A stretch of 64,000 nucleotides of DNA, taken from assembly GCF_016908325.1 (NCBI RefSeq), contig NZ_JAFBDR010000001.1, forward strand, positions 62,001 to 126,000, written 5' to 3'. Of this stretch, positions 29,046-37,714 are shown piece by piece. This stretch comes from Aquibacillus albus (GTDB taxonomy: Bacteria; Bacillota; Bacilli; Bacillales; Amphibacillaceae). The translations under genes were made by a program, and so were the position numbers. Position 1 is the stretch's first letter, and each line of letters opens with the position of its first letter. Under the pieces are notes generated by a model. The model searched no databases, had not been told where the DNA came from, and worked only from the letters and a program-made list of their open reading frames with translations.

Positions 29046-30272
29046 ATGAAACAAACACAAGGTGTATTTTTTTCCGGCTACGTTACCATTCAAGTGATCG
29101 GACACCATCCTGAATTATTTTTTGATCTCTGCGCCAAAAAAGGTGTAACAGTTTGGAATGTTAAAAAAAGAGAAAATACAGTCTGTACAGGAAATATTTT
29201 TTTGAAAGATATTTCATTAGTGAAATCATTACGAAGAAGGACGATATATAAGATTACATTTTTACATAAAAAAGGAGCACCATTTTTATCTAGAAGAATT
29301 TTGTCAAAAAAACCATTACTTATTAGTTTGTTTTTAAGTATTTTATTTGTAACATTTCTATCTAATATTGTTTGGGATGTACAGGTGAAAGGTGTCCATC
29401 CTGAAATAGAAAAGCGAATAACGAAGCAACTAAATGAATATGGAATTTATCCCGGGGCGATGAAATTTAAACTGGAATCCCCCGGTGAAATTCAAAAAAA
29501 GCTTCTTGATGATATACCGGAATTGTTATGGGTAGGCGTAAATGAAAAAGGGACAACCTTTCATCTTGAGGGTGTAGAAAAAACAGTAGTTGACGAAAGG
29601 GAAGAACATGGTCCAAATCACTTAATTGCTAAAAAGGAAGGCGTTATTGTTGATATGTTTGTTGCAAAAGGACAACCTATAGTAAAGGTCAATGATTTTG
29701 TTGAAAAGGGTGATTTGCTCGTTTCTGGTGTACTTGGTAAGAAAAATGAAGAGACGAGTAAGGATGAGGAAGGTAAAAAAGTTAATCGGGGAGAATTAGT
29801 AGAAGCAGAAGGTGAAATAATCGCAAAAACCTGGTATGAATCTGAAGTTACTATTCCTTTAAAAGCGAATTATGATATATTGACTGGAGATTCTATAAAC
29901 AAGTACTTTTTAACATTTGGAAAATTTAATCTTCAAATTTGGGGTTTTAAAAATCCAGAATATAATCAAGTGCAAATGGAATTAAATGAAAGAAAATTTC
30001 AATTTTTTCAGTGGGATCTTCCGATTGGCTTTGTTACACAAAAGGTTCAGGAAAAAGAATTGAGAAGAGTGGAAAGAACACAGGAAGAAGCGGTTGAAGC
30101 TGGAATTAAACAAGCTAAAAACAACCTACAAAATAAACTTGGACATGAAGCAGAAATAAGTTTTGAAAAAGTTTTGCACGAACGAATAGAGAATGGTAAA
30201 GTTAAATTAATACTTTACTTCACAGCTCGTGAAAATATTGCAATAACTCAACCTATTTCTCAAGGAGATTGA
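29046..30272 (+). CDS. yqfD: Sporulation protein YqfD
   Basis: YqfD is a 408-aa membrane protein needed for efficient sporulation in some Bacilli. A soluble N-terminal domain (about 1-85) is followed by one transmembrane helix (about 92-112, PLLISLFLSILFVTFLSNIVW) and a large domain predicted to face outside, with a charged C-terminus. I start at the ATG at 29046, after AAGGAG. The open frame from 29001 overlaps yqfC and has no start context. It precedes phoH by 3 bp. Confidence 0.9.
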   Translation: MKQTQGVFFSGYVTIQVIGHHPELFFDLCAKKGVTVWNVKKRENTVCTGNIFLKDISLVKSLRRRTIYKITFLHKKGAPFLSRRILSKKPLLISLFLSILFVTFLSNIVWDVQVKGVHPEIEKRITKQLNEYGIYPGAMKFKLESPGEIQKKLLDDIPELLWVGVNEKGTTFHLEGVEKTVVDEREEHGPNHLIAKKEGVIVDMFVAKGQPIVKVNDFVEKGDLLVSGVLGKKNEETSKDEEGKKVNRGELVEAEGEIIAKTWYESEVTIPLKANYDILTGDSINKYFLTFGKFNLQIWGFKNPEYNQVQMELNERKFQFFQWDLPIGFVTQKVQEKELRRVERTQEEAVEAGIKQAKNNLQNKLGHEAEISFEKVLHERIENGKVKLILYFTARENIAITQPISQGD

Positions 30273-30275
30273 TTT

Positions 30276-31232
30276 ATGCCTGAAGATTTAATTACAATAG
30301 ACTTACAAATTGACAACCCAAGTGAAGCATTAAGTTTATTTGGTACAGAAGACAAAAACTTAAAACAAATTGAACAGCAGCTGAACGTATCTATAATCAC
30401 TAGAGGAGAGCAAGTTAGAGTCTCTGGAACTGACGAAGATATACAATTGATTGAGGAAATTTTGTTAGCATTATTAGGAATCGTACGAAAGGGACTGACA
30501 ATTTCTGAAAGAGATGTCGTCTATGCTGTTGAACTAGCAAAAAAAGGTAAAATAAATCAGTTTGAAACATTATTTGAAGATGAAATAACAAAGAATGCAA
30601 AAGGAAAATCTATCCGAGTAAAAACACTTGGTCAAAGAAATTACGTTAATTCTATTAAATCACATGACCTCGTTTTTGGTGTCGGGCCAGCCGGTACGGG
30701 AAAAACCTATCTTGCAGTTGTTATGGCAATAAATGCTTTAAAGCAAGGTTTAGTGAAACGAATCATTTTGACACGACCGGCAGTAGAAGCTGGGGAAAGT
30801 CTCGGTTTTTTACCTGGTGATTTAAAGGAAAAGGTTGATCCATATCTAAGACCACTATATGATGCGCTTCATGATGTGTTGGGTACTGAACATACGCAAA
30901 GGTTAATTGAACGTGGAACAATTGAAATTGCTCCACTTGCATATATGCGTGGTCGTACATTAGATGATGCATTTGTTATATTAGATGAAGCGCAAAATAC
31001 AACCCATGCTCAAATGAAAATGTTTTTAACAAGGTTAGGTTTTGGTTCAAAAATGGTAATAACGGGTGACATCACTCAAGTTGACCTGCCAAAGGGTGTT
31101 AATTCTGGGTTGAAGGTTGTTGAGACAAAGTTATCATCAATAAAGGGGATTGCTTTTATTTATTTACAACAGTCTGATGTTGTTCGTCATCCGCTCGTTC
31201 AGAAAATAATTGATGCTTATGAAAAGGAATAA
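30276..31232 (+). CDS. phoH: PhoH-like ATPase
   Basis: PhoH-family proteins are P-loop ATPases resembling the N-terminal half of superfamily I helicases. An N-terminal RNA-binding-like region precedes the core. Walker A is GPAGTGKT at residues 137-144 and Walker B is VILDEAQN around 234-241. The 318-aa length is typical. The gene sits between yqfD and pgpH, near ybeY, an association that suggests an RNA or ribosome role. No Pho-box is visible in front of it, so the name should not be read as phosphate control. Confidence 0.94.
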   Translation: MPEDLITIDLQIDNPSEALSLFGTEDKNLKQIEQQLNVSIITRGEQVRVSGTDEDIQLIEEILLALLGIVRKGLTISERDVVYAVELAKKGKINQFETLFEDEITKNAKGKSIRVKTLGQRNYVNSIKSHDLVFGVGPAGTGKTYLAVVMAINALKQGLVKRIILTRPAVEAGESLGFLPGDLKEKVDPYLRPLYDALHDVLGTEHTQRLIERGTIEIAPLAYMRGRTLDDAFVILDEAQNTTHAQMKMFLTRLGFGSKMVITGDITQVDLPKGVNSGLKVVETKLSSIKGIAFIYLQQSDVVRHPLVQKIIDAYEKE

Positions 31233-31246
31233 CTGTTGTATGAGTT

Positions 31247-31273
31247 AAGACCCAAAACCATGGGTCTTATTTC
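31247..31273 (+). terminator. Weak terminator between phoH and pgpH
   Basis: An 8-bp perfect stem (AAGACCCA/TGGGTCTT) with a 6-nt loop is followed by ATTT. Its weak tail suggests partial read-through into pgpH. Confidence 0.55.
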
Positions 31274-31296
31274 TCTATTTAAAAGGGGAGAACGAG

Positions 31297-33474
31297 ATGA
31301 AGTCTGTTTGGGAACACTTTTTACAATTTGTAAAAGATAAAGAAAAATGGATTCGTATTGTTATACCAAGCTTGGTTTTGGGTTGTTTCTTTTTTTTCAT
31401 AATGCTTTCTAATGTCTACACTGAAACCTACGAAATTGAACGATTTAATAATGCAAAAGAAACCATCCGTTCACCTATTACTATTGAGAATACGAAAGAA
31501 ACAGATCGTAAAATCAGAGAAGCTATTCAAGCAGTTGATGATCGTTATGATGTTTCTAGTGTGATTACTCAAGAACGGGTCGATTATGTAAATGAATTAT
31601 TTGATGCCATTGAAAAACAGCAAGAGGAAATTGATGCTGCTCAAGAAGAAGAAGTAACTGTTGGTGAAAATGAAGAAAATCAATATGACTCAAGTGTTCC
31701 CTTGACGAATCAGGAAAGAGTTCAGTCTCTACAGCAAGTACTAAGCCCTTCAATCACTGATGATTTAAGTCAAGAGGTGTTATTAAGTATTGTTGAGGCA
31801 AGCCCTCGTGAAAGGTCTTTGGGCCAAGAGCTATTAACTACATCCCTTTATGAAGTATTAAATGAAGGTGTTCGTACGGATGAGGTACAAACAGCGGTTC
31901 AGAGTGTAAATCAAAAATTAAGGTATTCAAGTATAGATGAACAGCTCAAGGAAGCACTCTATTCATTAACTAAATTCGCTGTTGTTGAAAATTCTTTTTA
32001 CGATGTTGAAAAAACAAATGAGGCACAAAAGCAGGCAATTAGTAATGTAGAACCTGTAATGATTCGGGCCGGAGAAGTAATAGTTCGAGAAGGTCAAACA
32101 ATCACCAATGAAATATATGAGGAACTGGCATTGGTAGGGTTACTGGATAGCGACCGTAATAGTTATCCTGTCATTGGACTAATCATCTTTATTATATTAC
32201 TTTTAGGAATTATTGTTTATGAAATAAATAAGTATGCTGAAAACAATCGATTAGATAATCGTAAAATTGCATCCATTTTACTGATTAGCTTACTGACTGT
32301 TGGTATGATGAAACTAATTAGTATATATACTACTCCAGTCAATCAGTTATTTTTACTTGTTCCAGTTGCAACTGCTACAATGTTGTTAAAAATTTTACTC
32401 TATGACCGTTTAGCAATCGTATTAGGTATTGTATACGCAGTTATGGGCAGTGTTATATTTAATGCCGAAATTCCTGGGTCACTCAATATGGAAGCTTGTA
32501 TTTACTTATTGTTTTCACAGCTAGCAGGAATCATTTTTTTGTATAGTGTAAAGGATCGAACGGCAATATTAAAGGCTGGGTTAGGTATAACGGTCATTAA
32601 TATATTAACTGTATTAATATTCTTATTATTATCATTTGAAAAGTATTCTATTTATGAATCTTTTCTTTTAGTGGGATTTGGAATAACTTCTGCATTTCTT
32701 GCTTCGGTATTGACCATAGGAATGTTACCTTTTTTCGAAGCAGGTTTGGGAATTTTATCAGATACAAAGCTTTTAACCCTGTCCAGTCCCAATCAACCAC
32801 TTCTTAGAAAATTATTAACAGAAGCACCAGGTACATATCATCATAGTGTAATGGTTGCGAACTTGAGTGAGGCCTGTTGTGAATCCATTGGTGCAAACGG
32901 TCTGTTGGCACGTGTAGCTGCATATTATCACGATTTAGGAAAAACAGTACGACCACATTATTTTATTGAAAATCAAATGGGAATAAGAAATCCACATGAT
33001 TTTATTGAACCAAAACAAAGTGCTGAAATTATTATTAATCACCCATATGACGGTTCAAAAATGCTTAAGAAACATAAACTACCAAAAGAGATCATTGATA
33101 TTGCAGAACAGCACCATGGGACTACATTATTGAAATATTTTTATTACAAAGATAAAGACAAAAATAAAGCTGTTAATGAGGCAGACTATCGTTATCCCGG
33201 CCCTAAACCTCGTACAAAAGAAGCAGCGATTATTTGTATATGTGACTCAATAGAAGCTGCAGTTCGTTCATTAAAAGAGCCGACAAATGAAAAAATTAAT
33301 GAAATTGTTACATCGATTATAAATGATCGGTTGATGGATGGCCAACTAAGTGAAAGTTCTCTGACGTTCAGAGAATTAGAGACGATTCAGCAGGCGATTT
33401 GTGAAACATTAAATGGGATCTTTCATTCAAGAATACAATACCCTACAAGCAAGGAAGTAAAGGAGGCAAACTGA
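31297..33474 (+). CDS. pgpH: Cyclic-di-AMP phosphodiesterase PgpH
   Basis: PgpH hydrolyses c-di-AMP to pApA and so helps set potassium and osmolyte homeostasis. The 725-aa protein starts with a membrane helix (about 20-43) and an extracellular 7TMR-HDED domain (about 45-285). Seven transmembrane helices (about 290-485) and a cytoplasmic HD domain follow. The HD domain shows the metal ligands in YHHSVMVANL, AAYYHDLGKT and EQHHG. ybeY follows 2 bp later, with AGGAGG inside the pgpH end. Confidence 0.95.
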   Translation: MKSVWEHFLQFVKDKEKWIRIVIPSLVLGCFFFFIMLSNVYTETYEIERFNNAKETIRSPITIENTKETDRKIREAIQAVDDRYDVSSVITQERVDYVNELFDAIEKQQEEIDAAQEEEVTVGENEENQYDSSVPLTNQERVQSLQQVLSPSITDDLSQEVLLSIVEASPRERSLGQELLTTSLYEVLNEGVRTDEVQTAVQSVNQKLRYSSIDEQLKEALYSLTKFAVVENSFYDVEKTNEAQKQAISNVEPVMIRAGEVIVREGQTITNEIYEELALVGLLDSDRNSYPVIGLIIFIILLLGIIVYEINKYAENNRLDNRKIASILLISLLTVGMMKLISIYTTPVNQLFLLVPVATATMLLKILLYDRLAIVLGIVYAVMGSVIFNAEIPGSLNMEACIYLLFSQLAGIIFLYSVKDRTAILKAGLGITVINILTVLIFLLLSFEKYSIYESFLLVGFGITSAFLASVLTIGMLPFFEAGLGILSDTKLLTLSSPNQPLLRKLLTEAPGTYHHSVMVANLSEACCESIGANGLLARVAAYYHDLGKTVRPHYFIENQMGIRNPHDFIEPKQSAEIIINHPYDGSKMLKKHKLPKEIIDIAEQHHGTTLLKYFYYKDKDKNKAVNEADYRYPGPKPRTKEAAIICICDSIEAAVRSLKEPTNEKINEIVTSIINDRLMDGQLSESSLTFRELETIQQAICETLNGIFHSRIQYPTSKEVKEAN

Positions 33475-33476
33475 AA

Positions 33477-33944
33477 ATGCATATCGATTTTCACGATGAA
33501 ACGAAAAAGGTGACGGAAGAATATATTGACATGGTTCAACGGCTTATTTCATTTGCTGCTAACCAAGAGAACATTACACCTGAAGCTGAGATTTCCATTA
33601 GTTTCGTTGATAATAATGAAATTCAAATCATTAATAGGAATTACCGACAAATTGATAAACCAACAGATGTTATTTCTTTTGCATTGGAGGAAAAAGGTGA
33701 AGGAGAAATGGAAATCGTTGGTGGTGATCTTCCAGTTATTCTCGGAGATATTGTAATATCGGTTGATAAGGCTGAGGAACAGGCAAAAGAATATAACCAT
33801 TCGTTTCAAAGAGAATTAGGCTTTCTTGCATTACATGGTTTTTTACATCTATTAGGTTATGATCATATGAATGAGATAGATGAGAAGCAAATGTTTCAAC
33901 GACAAGAGGATATATTGAATGAGTTCGGATTATCAAGGGAATAA
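33477..33944 (+). CDS. ybeY: Endoribonuclease YbeY
   Basis: YbeY is a zinc-dependent RNase involved in 16S rRNA 3' maturation and ribosome quality control. The 155-aa protein shows the metal-binding signature HGFLHLLGYDH near residues 119-129, plus the conserved RNYRQIDKPTDVISFAL. It overlaps dgkA by 26 bp, so the two are translationally linked. Confidence 0.96.
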   Translation: MHIDFHDETKKVTEEYIDMVQRLISFAANQENITPEAEISISFVDNNEIQIINRNYRQIDKPTDVISFALEEKGEGEMEIVGGDLPVILGDIVISVDKAEEQAKEYNHSFQRELGFLALHGFLHLLGYDHMNEIDEKQMFQRQEDILNEFGLSRE

Positions 33945-34299
33945 AAATAAACGAGTAGGGTTTGAGCATGCCATTAACGGGGTAAAAGAAGCGATTAAAT
34001 CAGAGCGAAATTTAAAAATTCAAATGGTAATAAGTGTAATTGTTACTATAATGGGAATTATTCTCCATATTACTCCTGTCGAATGGGCGATTATAATCAT
34101 TACGATTGGATTGGTGCTTTCTTTTGAAATAATGAATACAGCCATTGAAAAAGTAATGGATTACTTAGCTCCAGAATTTAACTCATCAGTAGGGTTGATA
34201 AAGGACATATCTGCTGGTGCTGTATTTATCGCAGCTTGTACATCTGTTATTGTAGGTTCCATTATTTTTTTACCCAAGCTATTTCGTTTGTTTTTTTGA
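33919..34299 (+). CDS. dgkA: Undecaprenol/diacylglycerol kinase DgkA
   Basis: Gram-positive DgkA phosphorylates undecaprenol, recycling the lipid carrier for cell-wall synthesis. The 126-aa protein has three membrane helices and the conserved catalytic segment EIMNTAIEKVMDYLAPE near residues 73-89. The ATG at 33919 lies inside ybeY, 8 nt after AGAGGA. In B. subtilis, cdd follows it; here a 281-bp gap with a terminator leads to era instead. Confidence 0.93.
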   Translation: MSSDYQGNKNKRVGFEHAINGVKEAIKSERNLKIQMVISVIVTIMGIILHITPVEWAIIIITIGLVLSFEIMNTAIEKVMDYLAPEFNSSVGLIKDISAGAVFIAACTSVIVGSIIFLPKLFRLFF

Positions 34300-34392
34300 A
34301 AGGTGCAGTAGTTTAAGCAATTATCTAAGAATCGTTGCATGCCAATTAAATTGTCTGAAAATGTCAAATTAATTGTTTGTTCATAAAAAACT

Positions 34393-34431
34393 CCCTTTAT
34401 GCCAAATTAGGTATAAAGGGATTTTTCTTTA
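34393..34431 (+). terminator. Terminator after dgkA
   Basis: A 12-bp stem with one wobble pair (34393-34404 with 34411-34422) has a 6-nt loop AAATTA and a T tract. It lies 93 bp after the dgkA stop. Confidence 0.88.
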
Positions 34432-34580
34432 ATGCAAACGAAAATTTATGTTTTTCAAAAATATTTATGTCATCATTTTTATAGAGTTTTTGTCGAATGT
34501 ATGAAATGGATACGTATTTTATAGTAAAATAAAAATATCTAATAAAATGAATCGAACATAGTAGTAATGGAGGAAGCAAC

Positions 34581-35492
34581 ATGGATCAAGCGCAAGCGTT
34601 CAAGTCTGGTTTTATCACCATTATCGGTAGACCAAATGTTGGAAAATCAACATTTATGAATCACGTTATTGGGCAAAAGATAGCCATTATGAGTGATAAA
34701 CCACAAACAACAAGAAATAAAATTCAAGGTGTTTTAACAGAATCTGATGCACAATTTATTTTTATTGATACACCAGGAATTCACAAACCAAAACATAAAT
34801 TGGGTGATTTCATGGTAAAAGTAGCAGAAAATACTTTAAATGAAGTAGATGTTGTCATGTTTATGATTAATGCGGAGGAAGGGTTTGGTAAAGGAGATCA
34901 ATTTATACTTGAACGACTCCAAAACGTAAACAATCCAGTATTTCTAATCATTAATAAAATTGACAAGGTTCATCCTAACAAGCTATTACCACTAATCAAT
35001 GAATATAAGGACAAGTACGATTTTGAAGAAATTATTCCTATATCGGCATTAGAAGGAAATAACGTTGAAAATTTGCTAACACAAATCAAGCAACGGTTAC
35101 CGGAGGGGCCACAATATTATCCGGAAGATCAAATAACAGACCACCCAGAAAGGTTTATTATCAGCGAGCTGATTCGTGAAAAAGCTTTACAGTTAACGAG
35201 AGAGGAAATCCCGCACTCCATTGCAGTTGTGATTGAAAATATCGAACAAAAAGAAAGATCGGAAAAAGTTCTTATTCAAGCAACAATTGTTACGGAAAGA
35301 AAGTCACAAAAAGGTATCATAATCGGAAAACAAGGTTCGATGTTGAAAGAAATTGGTATGCGAGCGAGGGAAGACATTGAGTCTTTACTTGGAACAAAAG
35401 TTTTTTTGGAGCTCTGGGTAAAAGTACAGAAGGATTGGAGAAATAGGCAACACCAGTTGAATGAATACGGGTTTAGTAATGAAGAGTACTAA
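34581..35492 (+). CDS. era: GTPase Era
   Basis: Era is an essential GTPase that binds the 3' end of 16S rRNA during 30S assembly. The 303-aa protein has the P-loop GRPNVGKS (residues 16-23), DTPG near 62, NKID near 124, and a C-terminal KH domain with [11 protein letters not shown]. It starts after TGGAGGAAG. yqzL and recO follow on the same strand. Confidence 0.97.
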   Translation: MDQAQAFKSGFITIIGRPNVGKSTFMNHVIGQKIAIMSDKPQTTRNKIQGVLTESDAQFIFIDTPGIHKPKHKLGDFMVKVAENTLNEVDVVMFMINAEEGFGKGDQFILERLQNVNNPVFLIINKIDKVHPNKLLPLINEYKDKYDFEEIIPISALEGNNVENLLTQIKQRLPEGPQYYPEDQITDHPERFIISELIREKALQLTREEIPHSIAVVIENIEQKERSEKVLIQATIVTERKSQKGIIIGKQGSMLKEIGMRAREDIESLLGTKVFLELWVKVQKDWRNRQHQLNEYGFSNEEY

Positions 35493-35522
35493 GACAAAGT
35501 TGGTAAATTTTTTTACTCATTC

Positions 35523-35551
35523 TTTACACAGACTAGGTAACTCTATAAATA
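35523..35551 (+). promoter_or_regulatory. Possible promoter of yqzL-recO
   Basis: TTTACA and TAAATA are 17 bp apart, 44 bp before the yqzL start. Both boxes are approximate matches to sigma-A. Confidence 0.4.
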
Positions 35552-35594
35552 AGGTACATTTTTTAAACTGATTATAGAAAGGTGGAGTTTTCTT

Positions 35595-35738
35595 GTGATA
35601 GACTTTTCTTGGAAAATCTTTAGTCAAACAGGAAACATTGAAACCTATTTACTAATGAAAGAACTTGAAGATATCTATAATGAAGATGATTCATTCCACA
35701 TGGATGATGAGGTTACCGAATTGGATAGACAAATGTAA
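35595..35738 (+). CDS. yqzL: YqzL family small protein (47 aa)
   Basis: This is a 47-aa ORF starting at a GTG. The sequence IDFSWKIFSQTGNIETYLLMKELE closely resembles my recollection of the YqzL family, found between era and recO in Bacillales; here the residues are at positions 2-25. The C-terminus is acidic. A binding site (AAGGTGGAG) lies 9 nt upstream. Function is unknown. Confidence 0.85.
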   Translation: MIDFSWKIFSQTGNIETYLLMKELEDIYNEDDSFHMDDEVTELDRQM

Positions 35739-35752
35739 GTTGAATTTAGGGG

Positions 35753-36508
35753 ATGTGTGAGGCTTTGTTTGAAAAGGTCGAAGGAGTTGTTTTACGTACA
35801 CAGGATTATGGGGAAACACATAAAATTGTTACACTGTTCACGATGGAAAAAGGAAAAGTTGGCTTGGTAGCAAGGGGAGCCAAAAAACCCAAAAGTCGAA
35901 TGGCTGCGATTACGCAGCCATTTATTCATGGAACATTTTTATTACAAATAGGAACAAATTTAGGTACCTTGCAACAAGGGGAAGTATTAACCCCTTTACG
36001 AAAAATAAGGGAAGATATCATCAAAACTGCTTATGCTAGTTACATAGCTGAACTTACTGACAAATTATTAGAAGAAAAACAGCCAGATGCTTTTCATTAT
36101 AAACAATTGTTAAAGACATACCAATGGATTGCAGAGGATAAAGACCCTGAAGTTTTGTCGATGATATATGAATGGAAGATGTATAAAAAAGCGGGTTTTG
36201 CTCCAGTTATTCATCAATGTGTTAACTGTAGTACAAAACAAACACCATATCATTTTTCTGTTCAAGAGGGTGGTGTTTTATGTCCGAGGTGCCAATGGAA
36301 GGATAGTACTGCTATCGCTTTATCGGAACATCTTTTCAAGCTCCTTTATATTTTCTCTGAAATAGATATTGAAAGAATTGGAAGTATTTCTGTTAAAGAT
36401 GAAAATAAACAATTGTTAAAACAGTTAATGGAAGATTATTATGATCGTTATGGTGGATATTATTTGAAATCTAAAAAGTTTTTGAAGCAATTAGATTTAT
36501 TGCAATAG
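35753..36508 (+). CDS. recO: DNA repair protein RecO
   Basis: RecO helps load RecA on SSB-coated DNA in recombinational repair. The 251-aa protein has an N-terminal OB fold (EGVVLRTQDYGETHKIVTLF), a helical middle, and a zinc-binding C-terminal part with four cysteines in CVNC and CPRC (near residues 154-182). The start is uncertain. The ATG at 35753 has AGGGG too close upstream, and a TTG at 35765 would match the shorter N-terminus of known RecO proteins. I report the ATG. The glyQS T-box follows. Confidence 0.93.
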   Translation: MCEALFEKVEGVVLRTQDYGETHKIVTLFTMEKGKVGLVARGAKKPKSRMAAITQPFIHGTFLLQIGTNLGTLQQGEVLTPLRKIREDIIKTAYASYIAELTDKLLEEKQPDAFHYKQLLKTYQWIAEDKDPEVLSMIYEWKMYKKAGFAPVIHQCVNCSTKQTPYHFSVQEGGVLCPRCQWKDSTAIALSEHLFKLLYIFSEIDIERIGSISVKDENKQLLKQLMEDYYDRYGGYYLKSKKFLKQLDLLQ

Positions 36509-36518
36509 TTATTTTTTA

Positions 36519-36547
36519 TTGACAAATGTTTAAATTTTAAGTATGAT
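36519..36547 (+). promoter_or_regulatory. Sigma-A promoter of glyQS
   Basis: A perfect TTGACA and TATGAT are separated by 17 bp, about 25 bp before the T-box leader begins. Confidence 0.85.
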
Positions 36548-36569
36548 TTATAACAAATTTGACACGTTT

Positions 36570-36775
36570 GCATTGAAGAAGAGTAGTACTTAAGAATATT
36601 CTATTTTAAGCGAGTCCAGGGTGGTGTAAGCTGGATATAGAAAGCTTAAGGAAGGCACTTCTGAGCATAAAAAGAAAGTGGCTATTCTAAGTAAAGAATA
36701 GCAATTAGGGTGGAACCGCGGTAATCCCGTCCCTATGTTTTCCAATTGAAAACATAGGGACGGGATTTTTTATAC
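36570..36775 (+). promoter_or_regulatory. Glycyl T-box riboswitch
   Basis: A T-box leader senses uncharged tRNA and prevents early termination when it is bound. The conserved T-box AGGGTGGAACCGCGG is at 36707-36721. Its TGGA can pair with the UCCA end expected for tRNA-Gly. Stem I starts with GAAG at 36575, has an AGTA-like S-turn segment, and closes with CTTC after GGCA (36653-36656). This makes GGC (Gly) the likely specifier. The terminator is a stem of about 17 bp (36726-36742 with 36748-36764) with a T tract. glyQS lies directly downstream. Confidence 0.93.
36726..36772 (+). terminator. T-box regulated terminator of glyQS
   Basis: CCCGTCCCTATGTTTTC pairs with its complement around a short CAATT loop and is followed by a run of T. 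It is the OFF-state hairpin of the T-box, competing with the antiterminator formed around AGGGTGGAACCGCGG. Confidence 0.92.
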
Positions 36776-36820
36776 TGTAAATTGGCCCAACACATTAGAA
36801 TTGATGGAGGGAATTAAATA

Positions 36821-37714
36821 ATGAATATTCAAGAGATGATTTTAACCTTGCAAAAACATTGGTCTGATCAAAATTGTGTTCTTATGCAAGCATATGATGT
36901 GGAAAAAGGAGCAGGAACCATGTCACCGATGACATTGTTAAGAAGCTTAGGGCCAGAACCATGGAATGTTGCGTATGTAGAACCTTCTAGAAGACCAGCT
37001 GATGGGCGTTATGGACAAAACCCTAATCGTTTGTATCAGCACCACCAGTTTCAGGTGATCATGAAGCCTTCACCTGACAATATTCAAGAACTTTATTTAG
37101 ATTCATTACAAGCTTTAGGAATTGATCCATTAAAACATGATATTCGATTTGTTGAGGACAATTGGGAAAACCCTACACTAGGTGCTGCTGGGTTAGGTTG
37201 GGAAGTATGGCTTGATGGAATGGAAATTACTCAGTTCACATATTTTCAGCAAATTGGTGGTTTAGAAGCAAAGCCAGTCGCTGTTGAGTTAACTTATGGT
37301 ATTGAAAGATTGGCATCCTATATTCAAGACAAAGAAAATGTGTTTGATCTGGAATGGACTGATGGAGTGACGGTAGGAGATATTTTTTACCAACCAGAAT
37401 ATGAGCATTCGAAATACACATTTGAGGAATCAAACACAGATATGCTCTTTGATTTATTTAGTACCTATGAGGATGAAGCCAAACAAACAATGGAGAAGGG
37501 TTTGGTTTTTCCTGCGTACGATTATGTTCTTAAATGTTCCCATACATTTAATCTTTTGGATGCCAAAGGTGTTATTTCAGTAACAGAAAGAACCGGTTAC
37601 ATTTCTAGGGTTCGTAATTTGGCGAGAGAGATTGCCAAGTTGTATGTTGAAGAAAGAGAACGTCTTGGATTTCCAATGTTAAAGAAGGAGGCGGCAGATA
37701 ATGACAACATCTAA
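36821..37714 (+). CDS. glyQ: Glycyl-tRNA synthetase alpha subunit
   Basis: GlyQ is the catalytic class II subunit of the bacterial alpha2-beta2 glycyl-tRNA synthetase. The 297-aa protein has the typical start [19 protein letters not shown] and motif regions such as [19 protein letters not shown]. The [11 protein letters not shown] motif is near residue 156. It begins after TGGAGGG and overlaps glyS by 14 bp. Expression is under the upstream T-box. Confidence 0.97.
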   Translation: MNIQEMILTLQKHWSDQNCVLMQAYDVEKGAGTMSPMTLLRSLGPEPWNVAYVEPSRRPADGRYGQNPNRLYQHHQFQVIMKPSPDNIQELYLDSLQALGIDPLKHDIRFVEDNWENPTLGAAGLGWEVWLDGMEITQFTYFQQIGGLEAKPVAVELTYGIERLASYIQDKENVFDLEWTDGVTVGDIFYQPEYEHSKYTFEESNTDMLFDLFSTYEDEAKQTMEKGLVFPAYDYVLKCSHTFNLLDAKGVISVTERTGYISRVRNLAREIAKLYVEERERLGFPMLKKEAADNDNI

